Below the pieces are notes generated by a model. It made no database searches, was not told where the DNA came from, and saw only the letters and a list, made by a program, of their open reading frames with translations. A DNA stretch of 33,631 bases, taken from NCBI GenBank assembly GCA_017410325.1, contig JAFQRA010000016.1, positions 1-33,631 of the forward strand. Direction: 5' to 3'. Positions 23,820 through 31,472 of this stretch are shown piece after piece (the stretch's first letter is position 1; every line of letters begins with the position of its first letter). Origin of the DNA: Clostridia bacterium. Its GTDB lineage: Bacteria; Bacillota; Clostridia; Oscillospirales; Acutalibacteraceae. The translations under genes and the position numbers were made by a program.

Positions 23820-24526
23820 CTTACAGTAGCCTCCTTTACGTTTTCTTCACAGCCGCCCTGAGTGATAAGCGAACAGCTTGCCGCCATCGGACAGCTTTCA
23901 CAGCCGTGGAGCTCTGCCTTGGGCTTGCCCTTGCTTTCGGCAAGTTTGTTGGCAACAGCCATAAGCATACCGAATACGAAGAAGCCGCCGGGAGGCAGAA
24001 TGAAGATAATCATTGCATATTCTGCGGGGAAAATCTGCGTGCCGCTGATTGCGCCCGTGCCGATAAGCTCACGTATAAGTGCCATTGCAAGCAGAGCACC
24101 CGTGAAGCCGACACCCATACCCAGTCCGTCAACCGCGGAAGCAATAACGCCGTTCTTGCCGGCAAAGGCTTCGGCTCTGCCGAGAATGATGCAGTTAACA
24201 ACGATAAGCGGAAGGTAAACGCCGAGGCTTTCGTCAATTTCGGGTGCAAACGCCTTGACAAGCATCTGAACAATTGTAACGAAGGAAGCAATGATAACTA
24301 TATAGGCAGGAATTCTGACCTTGCCCGGAATAATTTTGCGGAGTGCGGAAATAACGATGTTAGAACAGACAAGAACGATAGAGGCCGCAAGACCCATACC
24401 GAGTGCGCCCGAAACCGAGGTGGAAACGGCGAGCGTCGGACAGGTGCCCAGAACAAGGCGGAGAACCGGATTTTCGGCTATGAGGCCTTTGGTGAATTCT
24501 TTGCTGAGCGGTTTTTTATCAGCCAT
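23816..24526 (-). CDS. rnfE: Rnf complex subunit RnfE
   Basis: A 236-residue integral membrane subunit, the partner of RnfA. It begins KEFTKGLIAENPVLRLVLGTCPTLAVS and has VVNCIILGRAEAFA; these two cysteines are the expected [2Fe-2S] ligands. Six helices are predicted. I chose the ATG at 24524-24526, which has GGGAGG upstream and starts the family-typical sequence; a longer reading adds 14 residues without support. The start lies inside rnfG (8-base overlap). Unusual: the C-terminal ~30 residues carry four more cysteines in the order C-x2-C-x5-C-x7-C, after a basic stretch (SKGKPKAELHG). Confidence 0.96.
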   Translation of the reverse strand: MADKKPLSKEFTKGLIAENPVLRLVLGTCPTLAVSTSVSGALGMGLAASIVLVCSNIVISALRKIIPGKVRIPAYIVIIASFVTIVQMLVKAFAPEIDESLGVYLPLIVVNCIILGRAEAFAGKNGVIASAVDGLGMGVGFTGALLAMALIRELIGTGAISGTQIFPAEYAMIIFILPPGGFFVFGMLMAVANKLAESKGKPKAELHGCESCPMAASCSLITQGGCEENVKEATVR

Positions 24527-25085
24527 TGTTTGCACCTCCCGTAAGATCTGTGTAATAGTCAAGTGCAATGTTTACCGCACTTGTAACGGCCTTGGATGTG
24601 ATTGTTGCACCCGTAAGTGCCTTGATTTCGTTTTCGCCGGGCTCATTTTTGTTTACGTTGACACCGAGTGTCTTTCCTGTAAACTGCTCAAGAAAGCTCG
24701 GATTGGTTGCGTTCATACCGAGGCCGGGTGTTTCGCTCAGCGAGAGAATCTGAACGCCTGCAACCGTGCCGTCTGCGTTTACGCCGACCATAATCTTGAT
24801 GTCGCCGCCGTAGCCCTTGGCGGAGGTTGTGAATACGTAGCCGACCGTGCTGCCGCCTGCATCCTTGCCCGTGCAGTATGCAACGCCGTTGAGGTCGCCG
24901 TCAACGAATTCTGCGGCGTTTGAAAGAACTATTTTTCTCGTGTTCATTTCCGTTTCAACCGCAAGGTCTGCAATAATCGGAGCGGTCAGCGAGTTTGTGT
25001 AAGCAAGCAGAGCCGAAGTTATGATACAGATTAATGCAAGAACTATAGTGGGCTTGAGAATATCGCCTATACGGAACTTTTTCAT
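24519..25085 (-). CDS. rnfG: Rnf complex subunit RnfG (covalent FMN)
   Basis: A 188-residue subunit with one N-terminal membrane helix (about 11-31) and an extracytoplasmic FMN-binding domain. ALTGATITSKAV holds the flavin acceptor Thr, T161, in the GAT of the (S/T)GAT motif; the acidic residue often found three places before that motif is Lys here. SLSETPGLGMNA is the conserved loop of the FMN_bind domain. ApbE, encoded first in the same operon, is the enzyme expected to attach the FMN. The ATG overlaps the rnfD stop as ATGA (25082-25085), and a good GAAGGAGG lies upstream. Confidence 0.96.
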   Translation of the reverse strand: MKKFRIGDILKPTIVLALICIITSALLAYTNSLTAPIIADLAVETEMNTRKIVLSNAAEFVDGDLNGVAYCTGKDAGGSTVGYVFTTSAKGYGGDIKIMVGVNADGTVAGVQILSLSETPGLGMNATNPSFLEQFTGKTLGVNVNKNEPGENEIKALTGATITSKAVTSAVNIALDYYTDLTGGANNG

Positions 25086-26107
25086 ACCTTAGCCGCCTCC
25101 TTCTCTGCTTTCTTGGCAGCCTTTTCAGCCTTCTTGTCCTTCTTGGGTGTGCCGAAGGGCTTGGCTGTTGTGAGCCTTTCAATGTGGGGAACAAGGAGAT
25201 TCATAAGAATGATTGAGAAGGATACACCTTCGGGAAGACTGCCGAAAAGGCGGATTACGGTGGTAATTATACCGCAACCGATACCGAAGATAATCTTTCC
25301 CTTGAAGCTGACGGGGCAGGTGGTGTAGTCGGTTGCCATAAAGATAGCACCGAGGAGAAGACCGCCGCCGAGAAGCTGGTAAGCGACAAATTCAAAATCG
25401 CCTATGCCTGCAATAAGCATAAGTACGGCAACCGTGCCGATGTATGCCAGGGGAATTGCAGGGGAGATAACCTTACGCACTACAAGGTAGATGCCGCCGG
25501 CAATAAGTGCGAGCGAACACACTTCGCCGAAGCAGCCGCCGTGAAGGCCGAGGAACATATCAAGCAGAGAGGGGAGTTCTTCCGTTTCACCGACAAAGGA
25601 GGTCATAATTTCTGTCGGACGGGTGATGCTTGCAAGGGGAGTAGCAGTTGTTGTGATAAGTTTTGAGTCCGTTGCCCAGTTTGCCATAGCGGAGGGGAAG
25701 GACATAAGAAGAATGATACGTGCGGCAAGTGCAGGGTTTACGAAGTTCTGACCGATGCCGCCGAACATCTGCTTTACAACTACTATTGCTATAATACTGC
25801 CCAGTGCCGCAATCCACAGCGGAATTGATACGGGCAGGTTGAAGGCGAGTAAAAGGCCCGTGACTACTGCGCTAAGGTCGCTGATAGTCTGGTGGCGCTT
25901 CATAACCTTACGGCTGAGGTATTCGGAAAGCACTGCGCTGCCGACACATACGAGAGTTACCATAAGCACTCTGTAGCCGAAGATTACAACTGCCGCAATA
26001 AGCGACGGGATAAGTGCGATAATAACGTCAAGCATAATGCCCGTAACCGTGTGCGGTGAGCGCACGTGGGGCGAAGCGCTGACGGTGAGTTTTTTGTTTA
26101 CGCTCAT
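25082..26107 (-). CDS. rnfD: Rnf complex subunit RnfD (membrane FMN subunit)
   Basis: A 341-residue integral membrane subunit of the NqrB/RnfD family, with about nine or ten helices. It opens with LTVSASPHVRSPHTVTGIM and contains KQMFGGIGQNFVNPALAAR and FMATDYTTCPVSFKG. T156 in TTTATPLAS is the likely covalent FMN site, by position relative to NqrB. The C-terminus is a charged Lys/Ala tail (KKDKKAEKAAKKAEKE). I chose the ATG at 26105-26107, which overlaps the rnfC stop as ATGA and has AGGTG upstream; a longer upstream reading would lie inside rnfC and is not family-like. Confidence 0.96.
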   Translation of the reverse strand: MSVNKKLTVSASPHVRSPHTVTGIMLDVIIALIPSLIAAVVIFGYRVLMVTLVCVGSAVLSEYLSRKVMKRHQTISDLSAVVTGLLLAFNLPVSIPLWIAALGSIIAIVVVKQMFGGIGQNFVNPALAARIILLMSFPSAMANWATDSKLITTTATPLASITRPTEIMTSFVGETEELPSLLDMFLGLHGGCFGEVCSLALIAGGIYLVVRKVISPAIPLAYIGTVAVLMLIAGIGDFEFVAYQLLGGGLLLGAIFMATDYTTCPVSFKGKIIFGIGCGIITTVIRLFGSLPEGVSFSIILMNLLVPHIERLTTAKPFGTPKKDKKAEKAAKKAEKEAAKV

Positions 26108-27456
26108 TTCTTGGCACCTGCCTCTCTGATAACTGATTTTGCAAGCCGCATGTGCTGAACAAGCGGAAGACCTGCGGGGCAGACGTAGGAACAGCTGCCG
26201 CATTCCATACATACCATAGTGCCCGCTTCGTTGAGCTTTGCGACGTCCTTCGCCTTTGAGTAACGGACAATAAGCGTAGGCATAAGGCTCATCGGGCAGA
26301 CCTGTGCACAGCGGCCGCAGCGTATACAGTCACGCTCGGGCTTGACCTTGAAGGTGCCCTCTGCAAAGGCGAGTATGGCGTTGTTCTGCTTGAGCAACGG
26401 AATATCCGTGCCGACAACTGCCGCACCCATCATCGGGCCGCCCGAAATAATTTTGAACGGCTCTGCTTTAAAACCGCCGCAGAAGTCAATAATATCACTC
26501 AGACTCGTGCCTATCGGAACACGTACGTTTTTGGGCGTGTGAATTGCAGAACCGTCAACGGTAACTGAGCGGCTGATGAGCGGCTTGCCGGTTTCAAGGT
26601 AACGCTGAATAAAGGCAACGCTGGCAACGTTCATAAGCACACAGCCCACGTCGGACGGAAGCTTTCCGGGCGGAACCTTTCTGCCGGTTACGGACTGAAT
26701 CATAACCTTTTCGGCACCCTGCGGATATTTGGATACAAGCGCCATAATGCTGATATCCTTGTCGCCGCCTGCAAGCTCCTTAATCTGCTTGTTCAGAAGC
26801 TCGATAGCCTGGGGCTTGTTATCCTCAACGGCGATAACCGCTCTCTTGAAGCCGAGGTATTTCTTAAGCGTGGCAACGCCCTTGATAACGTTTGCGCTGT
26901 TTTCCATACACTCGCGGTAGTCAACGGTAATGTACGGCTCACATTCAGCTGCGTTGATGATGAGCGTATCAATATTTTCGTTGGGCATAAGGCCGAGCTT
27001 TACGTGTGCGGGGAAGCCAGCACCGCCCAAGCCTACCAGACCCGAGGCACGCACGGCCTTGATAAGGTCTGCGGCGTTTTCAACCTTGGGGGGCTCAATA
27101 TCTTCGTACATCGTCATTTCGCCGTCGGACTCAATTGTGACCGCTTTTGACATTGAACCGTTAGCCAGCTTAACGTCGCCTATAGCGGTGACCTTGCCCG
27201 AAACGGAAGCGTAAATCGGTGCGCTGACGAATTTGTCTGTGTCGCCTATAAGCTGACCGACCTTGACTTCGTCACCAACCTTGACTACGGGCTCGCACGG
27301 TGCACCGATATGCTGTTGCATGGGCAGTACAACCTTTTCCGGCGCAGGCATACGGACGATTTTGCAGTTTTCGGTGTTTTTGCTGTGGGAAACATTGACA
27401 CCGCCTCTGCCTTTAACGACGGCTTTAAGCACGCCGCTTGCGGAGTAACCTTTCAT
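26104..27456 (-). CDS. rnfC: Rnf complex subunit RnfC (NADH-binding)
   Basis: A 450-residue cytoplasmic-side subunit that should bind FMN and NAD(H). It shows the barrel-sandwich start (GGVNVSHSKNTE, VVLPMQQHIGAPCEPVVKVGD), the glycine-rich GLVGLGGAGFPAHVKL that binds flavin/NADH, INAAECEPYI, and two [4Fe-4S] groups: CIRCGRCAQVCP and CMECGSCSYVCP. Length is at the short end of the family, which often carries a C-terminal extension. The ATG at 27454-27456 has GGAG upstream; that ribosome binding site overlaps the end of the preceding gene, from which it is separated by 4 bases. Confidence 0.97.
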   Translation of the reverse strand: MKGYSASGVLKAVVKGRGGVNVSHSKNTENCKIVRMPAPEKVVLPMQQHIGAPCEPVVKVGDEVKVGQLIGDTDKFVSAPIYASVSGKVTAIGDVKLANGSMSKAVTIESDGEMTMYEDIEPPKVENAADLIKAVRASGLVGLGGAGFPAHVKLGLMPNENIDTLIINAAECEPYITVDYRECMENSANVIKGVATLKKYLGFKRAVIAVEDNKPQAIELLNKQIKELAGGDKDISIMALVSKYPQGAEKVMIQSVTGRKVPPGKLPSDVGCVLMNVASVAFIQRYLETGKPLISRSVTVDGSAIHTPKNVRVPIGTSLSDIIDFCGGFKAEPFKIISGGPMMGAAVVGTDIPLLKQNNAILAFAEGTFKVKPERDCIRCGRCAQVCPMSLMPTLIVRYSKAKDVAKLNEAGTMVCMECGSCSYVCPAGLPLVQHMRLAKSVIREAGAKK

Positions 27457-27460
27457 TCTT

Positions 27461-28006
27461 TCATCTCCTATAGTTATCGTTTGAAACGAAAAATTTACTT
27501 TGTTTTATGAGTATCGGGTAAACTGCTTTGAAAACACAGCCCGTTACTATTCCTGTGAGCACGCCGAATACCGCGAGCACGGGGGCGTAGCCGATTAACG
27601 TCACCGTGTCGGTAAGAATTGCGGCGGCAATAAGCTGGCCGAGGTTGTGTCCGAGGGCACAGCAAACACCCGTGCCGATAAGGCCGAGCGGATTGTTTTT
27701 GAGCTTCTTTAACAGCAGCCACATCACGAGCATGCTTACCGTGCCGCCGCAAAGGCTCATCCAGAAGGCGGTGAAGCCTCTTGTAATTCCCGCGAAGCCC
27801 GCCTTTAAAAGAACAATAAAGAATGCATCCGGCAAGCCTAAAGCGGAAACCGTGAACATAGTAACTATATTGGAAAGTCCGGGCTTGGCACCGGGCGGAA
27901 GAAACGGAAAAGCAGGCAGCAGCGACTCAAGCCACGCGAGCGCCAAGCCCTGTGCGCCGAGTATGCCGACAAGGGCAATCCGTCTGACATTCTTGCTTTT
28001 TGTCAA
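27461..28006 (-). CDS. Gx_transp family small membrane protein
   Basis: A 181-residue integral membrane protein with about five to six helices. It matches the family named Gx transporter or heptaprenyl diphosphate synthase component I: ALAWLESLLPAFPFLPPGAKPGLSNIV near the N-terminus, FWMSLCGGTVSMLVMW in the middle and GHNLGQLIAAA. Its biochemical role is not established. I prefer the TTG at 28004-28006, because AAGGTG lies 6 bases upstream; a GTG at 28013-28015 is the alternative, but it overlaps that site. It sits between the NusG_II gene (10 bases) and rnfC (4 bases), so it is co-expressed with Rnf and may serve that complex. A role in import of a flavin, quinone or its precursor is speculation. 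Confidence 0.85.
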   Translation of the reverse strand: MTKSKNVRRIALVGILGAQGLALAWLESLLPAFPFLPPGAKPGLSNIVTMFTVSALGLPDAFFIVLLKAGFAGITRGFTAFWMSLCGGTVSMLVMWLLLKKLKNNPLGLIGTGVCCALGHNLGQLIAAAILTDTVTLIGYAPVLAVFGVLTGIVTGCVFKAVYPILIKQSKFFVSNDNYRR

Positions 28007-28016
28007 GTATATCACC

Positions 28017-28394
28017 TTAATAAACTATAGCATCAACTTCATTTTTTTCGCCGTTTTCAATCACGACTACCACCTTTGCGGGCAGACAGGCCGCCGTGTC
28101 ACCGCGTTTGGTGAGGCGTCCCGTGTTTACGCAAACCTTGTCGGTGCAGTCTGCTTTACAAAAAGAAACGGCACCGTTTTCAATCAGCAGCGTTGCTTTC
28201 GGCGAGCAGGGGAGAGTGAGCTCATACGGCTTTTCCACCGCTTCAAGCGCCGTTTTTTGATAAATTTCGCCGTCGATATAAATTACCGCCGTTGCGCTTT
28301 TCGTGCTGTGCTTTGTGTAAAGCGAAAAGCCGGCACAGCCAAGCACAAGCACGGCTATGAGTATTAAATCAATGGGTTTTAGCAGTTTATTCAT
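28017..28394 (-). CDS. NusG domain II-containing membrane-anchored protein
   Basis: A 125-residue protein with one N-terminal helix (about 8-27) and an extracytoplasmic NusG_II domain. It ends with the family pattern CKADCTDKVCVNTGRL...GDTAACLPAKVVVVI, which contains four cysteines spaced C-x3-C-x4-C-x14-C. The domain shares only fold with the NusG transcription factor; this protein is exported, not a transcription factor. Small NusG_II proteins are often found near Gx_transp, ApbE and Rnf genes in Firmicutes. The cysteines could form disulfides or bind a metal. The ATG overlaps the apbE stop as ATGA (28391-28394). Function is unknown. Confidence 0.88.
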   Translation of the reverse strand: MNKLLKPIDLILIAVLVLGCAGFSLYTKHSTKSATAVIYIDGEIYQKTALEAVEKPYELTLPCSPKATLLIENGAVSFCKADCTDKVCVNTGRLTKRGDTAACLPAKVVVVIENGEKNEVDAIVY

Positions 28395-29404
28395 TTCACT
28401 TCACCCAAGGTATAGCTGTCGTTTGTAATTTCAAGATTATCCGAAGTAAAGGTAGAAATAATTTCTTTATCTTCTGTTATAAAAACTGCATTTGCGTTAT
28501 ATCTTTGAAGCAGCGGCATACTCTTTTCAATGCCCAGTACAAAACAGGCGGTTGAAAGCGCATCGCTAATTGCACCCGACTCTGTAACAACCGTAACGCT
28601 GAGCAGACCGCTGTCGGCAGGATAGCCCGTTGACGGGTCGAAAATGTGGTGGTAACGGTTGCCGTTTTCATCTTCAAAAAATCTTTCGTAATTGCCCGAG
28701 GTTGAAACACAGCCGCCTGTGATTTCAAGCACCGCACAGTATTCGTTTGCTTCACCCAGCGGGGCGCGTATGCCGACCTTGAACGCTGTTTTTTTGCCCG
28801 TGCCGTCAAGCAGTACGCTTCCGCCTACGGCAACAACGCTTTCCCTGCACTTGAGGTCGGAAGCAATTTTACAAGCGTAGTCGCACGCAATGCCCTTGCC
28901 TACCGCACCCAAATCGAGCTTTATACCCTCGGGCATGTGAACGGTTTTGCTGCCGTAATCAATCGTCCAGCCGTAACAATTCTCGGTTGCGGCTTTGATT
29001 TCCGCTTCATCGGGCACTCTTGCGTTTTCGGTGCCGATTCCCCACAAGTCCGTAAGCTGTGCAACGCCTATGCAGAATGCACCGCCGCTTTCCTGTTCGA
29101 TTTCTTTCAAAACCGTAAGAAGCAGTATAAGCTCGTCGGAAATTTTTGCTTCACCGTTGTTTACGGCGTATATTTCGGAATTTCCGTTTGTCCGTGAAAG
29201 CAGCTTTTCGTCAAGGCGGATTATTTCCTGCCTTATTTGCTCTGCCGCTTTTTCTGAACTGATGCCCGTTATATCGAGGCTGACGGCAGTGCTCATTGCA
29301 AGAAAGGTGTCCGAAGCGGTTTTGCTGAAAAGAGAGTCGCAAACAATAACCGCCGCCAGAATAACCACGGCAACGGCAGCAAGAACGACTCCTTTTTTCT
29401 TCAT
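28391..29404 (-). CDS. apbE: FAD:protein FMN transferase (ApbE)
   Basis: A 337-residue membrane-anchored enzyme that moves FMN from FAD onto a threonine of target flavoproteins, using Mg2+. One hydrophobic segment (about 6-24) anchors it facing outward; the segment ends in a cysteine, but the preceding residues do not make a good lipobox. The ApbE domain shows LDEKLLSRTNGNSEI, KLDLGAVGKGIACD, VAVGGSVLLDG, CVSTSGNYERFF, YHHIFDPSTGYPA and GAISDALSTACFVLG, the last two carrying metal and flavin ligands. I chose the ATG at 29402-29404, where GAGGTG lies 10 bases upstream and a Lys-rich start follows. It is the first gene of the nine-gene operon; its obvious targets are RnfG and RnfD. Confidence 0.95.
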   Translation of the reverse strand: MKKKGVVLAAVAVVILAAVIVCDSLFSKTASDTFLAMSTAVSLDITGISSEKAAEQIRQEIIRLDEKLLSRTNGNSEIYAVNNGEAKISDELILLLTVLKEIEQESGGAFCIGVAQLTDLWGIGTENARVPDEAEIKAATENCYGWTIDYGSKTVHMPEGIKLDLGAVGKGIACDYACKIASDLKCRESVVAVGGSVLLDGTGKKTAFKVGIRAPLGEANEYCAVLEITGGCVSTSGNYERFFEDENGNRYHHIFDPSTGYPADSGLLSVTVVTESGAISDALSTACFVLGIEKSMPLLQRYNANAVFITEDKEIISTFTSDNLEITNDSYTLGEVK

Positions 29405-29466
29405 TCGTACGACACACCTCGTTGTATAATTGAACACAAATGCCCTTATAACACTTTCGTTATGCT

Positions 29467-29495
29467 ATTATATAATATCTGTATATATAAATCAA
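29467..29495 (-). promoter_or_regulatory. Promoter of the apbE-rnf operon
   Basis: On the minus strand, TTGATT (29490-29495), a 17-base spacer and TATAAT (29467-29472). The leader to apbE is about 55 bases. No other good promoter is seen further down the tightly packed operon. Confidence 0.85.
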
Positions 29496-29499
29496 GTGG

Positions 29500-29990
29500 A
29501 AGTTAGTTCATCTTTTTGAAAATATTGAATAAATTTAGAAAAAACTTAAAGATTTTTTAAACGTTGTAAAGTATAGTTTTTAAAACAGTACCCACACGCC
29601 CCAAAAGCATAAAAATGAAATATGCCGGCAGTTTGAACGGAGCAGGCTGACGGGCATTAAACCTAACTCATTTATCCGAGCGAAGTTCCGCAGGCGACAA
29701 CACGAACATTAAAAGTCTGAACAGACCTTGAGAGCCGTTGCGGCAGCAGAACAAAACATTTTTTGTTCTGTCTGCTTCAGCGGAGTTGGTACCGTCAGCC
29801 GTAAGCGGAGTGCACCAAGCCCCAAAGTTCTTTTGGTTACTTTTGTAACGCTTGACAAAAGTAACATAAATCGTATGGTTGGGACGTCGAGGACGCCGTC
29901 CCCTACCGCAATCGTCAAACAAATCTACACCAGAAAACACTTAAATAACCAATGTTCACAAAATTATAGTTTCTTACAAAATGATTAGAG
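29500..29990. repeat. Non-coding, hairpin-rich, repeat-like intergenic stretch
   Basis: This 500-base gap holds no convincing gene; the readable frames are Cys/Arg-rich, lack ribosome binding sites and match no family. Left part (29500-29600) is AT-rich. From about 29640 the sequence becomes GC-richer and full of inverted repeats: a 10-bp hairpin 29747-29756 with 29761-29770, an 11-bp perfect hairpin 29836-29846 with 29855-29865 (loop AACGCTTG), and GGGACG/CGTCCC (29881-29886 with 29897-29902). The segment around 29818-29870 (CCAAAGTTCTTTTGGTTAC) resembles dispersed intergenic repeats common in clostridial genomes. No terminal inverted repeat or target duplication was found. Confidence 0.55.
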
Positions 29991-29999
29991 GGTGATTGT

Positions 30000-30827
30000 T
30001 TGAAAAAAAGAAAATTTAAATTTCGCTGTGCCGTTTTGATGGCTGTATTGCTTTGGGCCTTCTGGGCGGTGAATAATTTTTGCATAAAAACGGAAAACCA
30101 AAAGCTTTTCAGCAAAAAAATAATTTCACCCGTCAGAATAGTGCTTGTGTCGGATTTACATTCATCCTCCTTCGGCAAGGATAACGTAATACTCAAAAAC
30201 CTGATAAAACAGCAAAAGCCCGATTTGATTTTCGTTCTCGGTGATATGTATTCACGCTTTGAGGCGGAAAGACCCGAAACGGCGGTTGAATTTACGACCG
30301 CCCTTACCGAATACGCGCCCGTGTATTTTGTAAGCGGTGACCACGATTATTCGGATAAATATTTCAAAGCACTTGAAGACGGCGGTGTAAATGTGTTAAA
30401 CTTTGAGAAAAGCGATGTTACCGTCAACGAAAACGAAATCAGCATCTACGGTATCAGAAGTGAGTGGTTTTCGCCTACCTTCAGCCTCAATAACGCCTTT
30501 TCACCTGCGGATGGGGACAGAATAAACATCCTGCTTGCTCACTGTCCGTATATGGAAAAATATAAAGGCTTTGAAAACCTCGATTTCGTCTTTTCGGGCG
30601 ATACCCACGGCGGTATGATACGTCTGCCGCTTCTCGGCCCCGTTTATTATAACGGCAGTATCCTTCCGAAAATAACCTATAGCGGTAAAATGTACGACAA
30701 GGGGTATTACAACGTCAACGGTACACAGCTTTTTGTTACCTCGGGTGCGGGTAATTACCCCTTGCCGTTAAGGTTTAACAACCGTCCCGAGATAGTGTCA
30801 ATAGACCTTTTACCAAAATCGCAATAA
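30000..30827 (+). CDS. Membrane-anchored calcineurin-like metallophosphoesterase
   Basis: A 275-residue metal-dependent phosphoesterase of the YkuE/YaeI type. One N-terminal helix (about 9-27) anchors it, probably with the domain outside. All five motif blocks are seen in order: SDLH (D52, H54), GDMYS, GDHDY in place of the usual GNHD, AHCP and GDTHGG. The Asn-to-Asp change in the third block affects a residue that normally binds metal and phosphate. The start is TTG at 30000, preceded by GAGGGTG; no in-frame ATG gives the Lys-rich start. Relatives hydrolyse UDP-diacylglucosamine or phosphodiesters, but the substrate cannot be told here. A short 8-bp hairpin overlaps its stop. Confidence 0.9.
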   Translation: MKKRKFKFRCAVLMAVLLWAFWAVNNFCIKTENQKLFSKKIISPVRIVLVSDLHSSSFGKDNVILKNLIKQQKPDLIFVLGDMYSRFEAERPETAVEFTTALTEYAPVYFVSGDHDYSDKYFKALEDGGVNVLNFEKSDVTVNENEISIYGIRSEWFSPTFSLNNAFSPADGDRINILLAHCPYMEKYKGFENLDFVFSGDTHGGMIRLPLLGPVYYNGSILPKITYSGKMYDKGYYNVNGTQLFVTSGAGNYPLPLRFNNRPEIVSIDLLPKSQ

Positions 30828-30917
30828 ATCCGCAAAGGCTTTATTGCATATCGAGTTGAACGAAGTGAAAACATAACGAATGGTTTTAGCCATATATCGA
30901 CCAAATGAGGCTGTTAT

Positions 30918-31472
30918 ATGAAAACATTGATTTTTAACGGTTCACCCAGAGCACAGGGGAATACAGCAAAAGCATTAGAACTGATAACTGCAAACCTGCA
31001 AGGTGAATACCACATAGTCAATGCTTATGACTGTGATATATCAGCTTGTACGGATTGCCGTTACTGTTGGAATAACAAAGGTTGTTCGGTGAATGACGGT
31101 ATGCAGGAGGTGTACGATTATATACAGTCCTGTGATAATGTTGTAATTGCTTCACCAATATATTTTTCTGAATTGACTGGTAAACTTTTGGATGTAGGCA
31201 GTCGATTTCAAACATATTACTGTGCAAGAAAAATCCGTAATGAACAGCCTGCTGAAAAGCCCAAAAAGGGAGCGGTTATTTTGGTCGGCGGCGGTGACGG
31301 CAATATGAATAAGGCTTACGAAACCGCTTGTACGCTTTTGGAACATATAAATTGTACGGATATTTGTAAACCGCTTTTTTATCACGATACAAATTCTTCC
31401 TATATAACAGATGACGAGGAAGTAAAACTAAGTATAAAACAAATTACAGATTATTTAAATGAGGTGTATTAA
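30918..31472 (+). CDS. NADPH-dependent FMN reductase / flavodoxin-like protein
   Basis: A 184-residue flavoprotein. It opens with IFNGSPRAQGNTAKALELI, the phosphate-binding loop for FMN, has IASPIYFSELTGKLLDVGSRF (flavin contact and dimer region) and ILVGGGDGNM. CTDCRYCWNNKGCSVNDGM is the cysteine-rich segment seen in iron-sulfur flavoprotein relatives and many FMN reductases of this group; whether it binds a cluster is uncertain. The ATG at 30918 follows GAGG. The coding sequence is clearly richer in A/T-ending codons than its neighbours, which may reflect transfer. Its TAA is directly followed by the ATG of the alcohol dehydrogenase gene, so the two are coupled. Confidence 0.9.
   Translation: MKTLIFNGSPRAQGNTAKALELITANLQGEYHIVNAYDCDISACTDCRYCWNNKGCSVNDGMQEVYDYIQSCDNVVIASPIYFSELTGKLLDVGSRFQTYYCARKIRNEQPAEKPKKGAVILVGGGDGNMNKAYETACTLLEHINCTDICKPLFYHDTNSSYITDDEEVKLSIKQITDYLNEVY

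Noticed and set aside
22368-24923. Long plus-strand frames opposite rnfB and rnfE
   Set aside because: They are antisense shadows of highly conserved Rnf genes, a common effect of the codon bias here.
28017-28394. Reading the NusG domain II protein as a transcription factor
   Set aside because: It has an N-terminal membrane helix and lacks the NusG N-terminal domain and KOW-linked RNA polymerase contacts, so it is an exported domain protein.
29668-29940. 90-codon minus-strand frame in the hairpin-rich gap
   Set aside because: No ribosome binding site, low-complexity Arg/Cys-rich product and overlap with strong inverted repeats; best seen as repeat sequence.
30821-30847. 8-bp hairpin at the end of the metallophosphoesterase gene as a terminator
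   Set aside because: No T-run follows the stem, and part of it lies within the coding sequence and stop; kept only as a weak inverted repeat.
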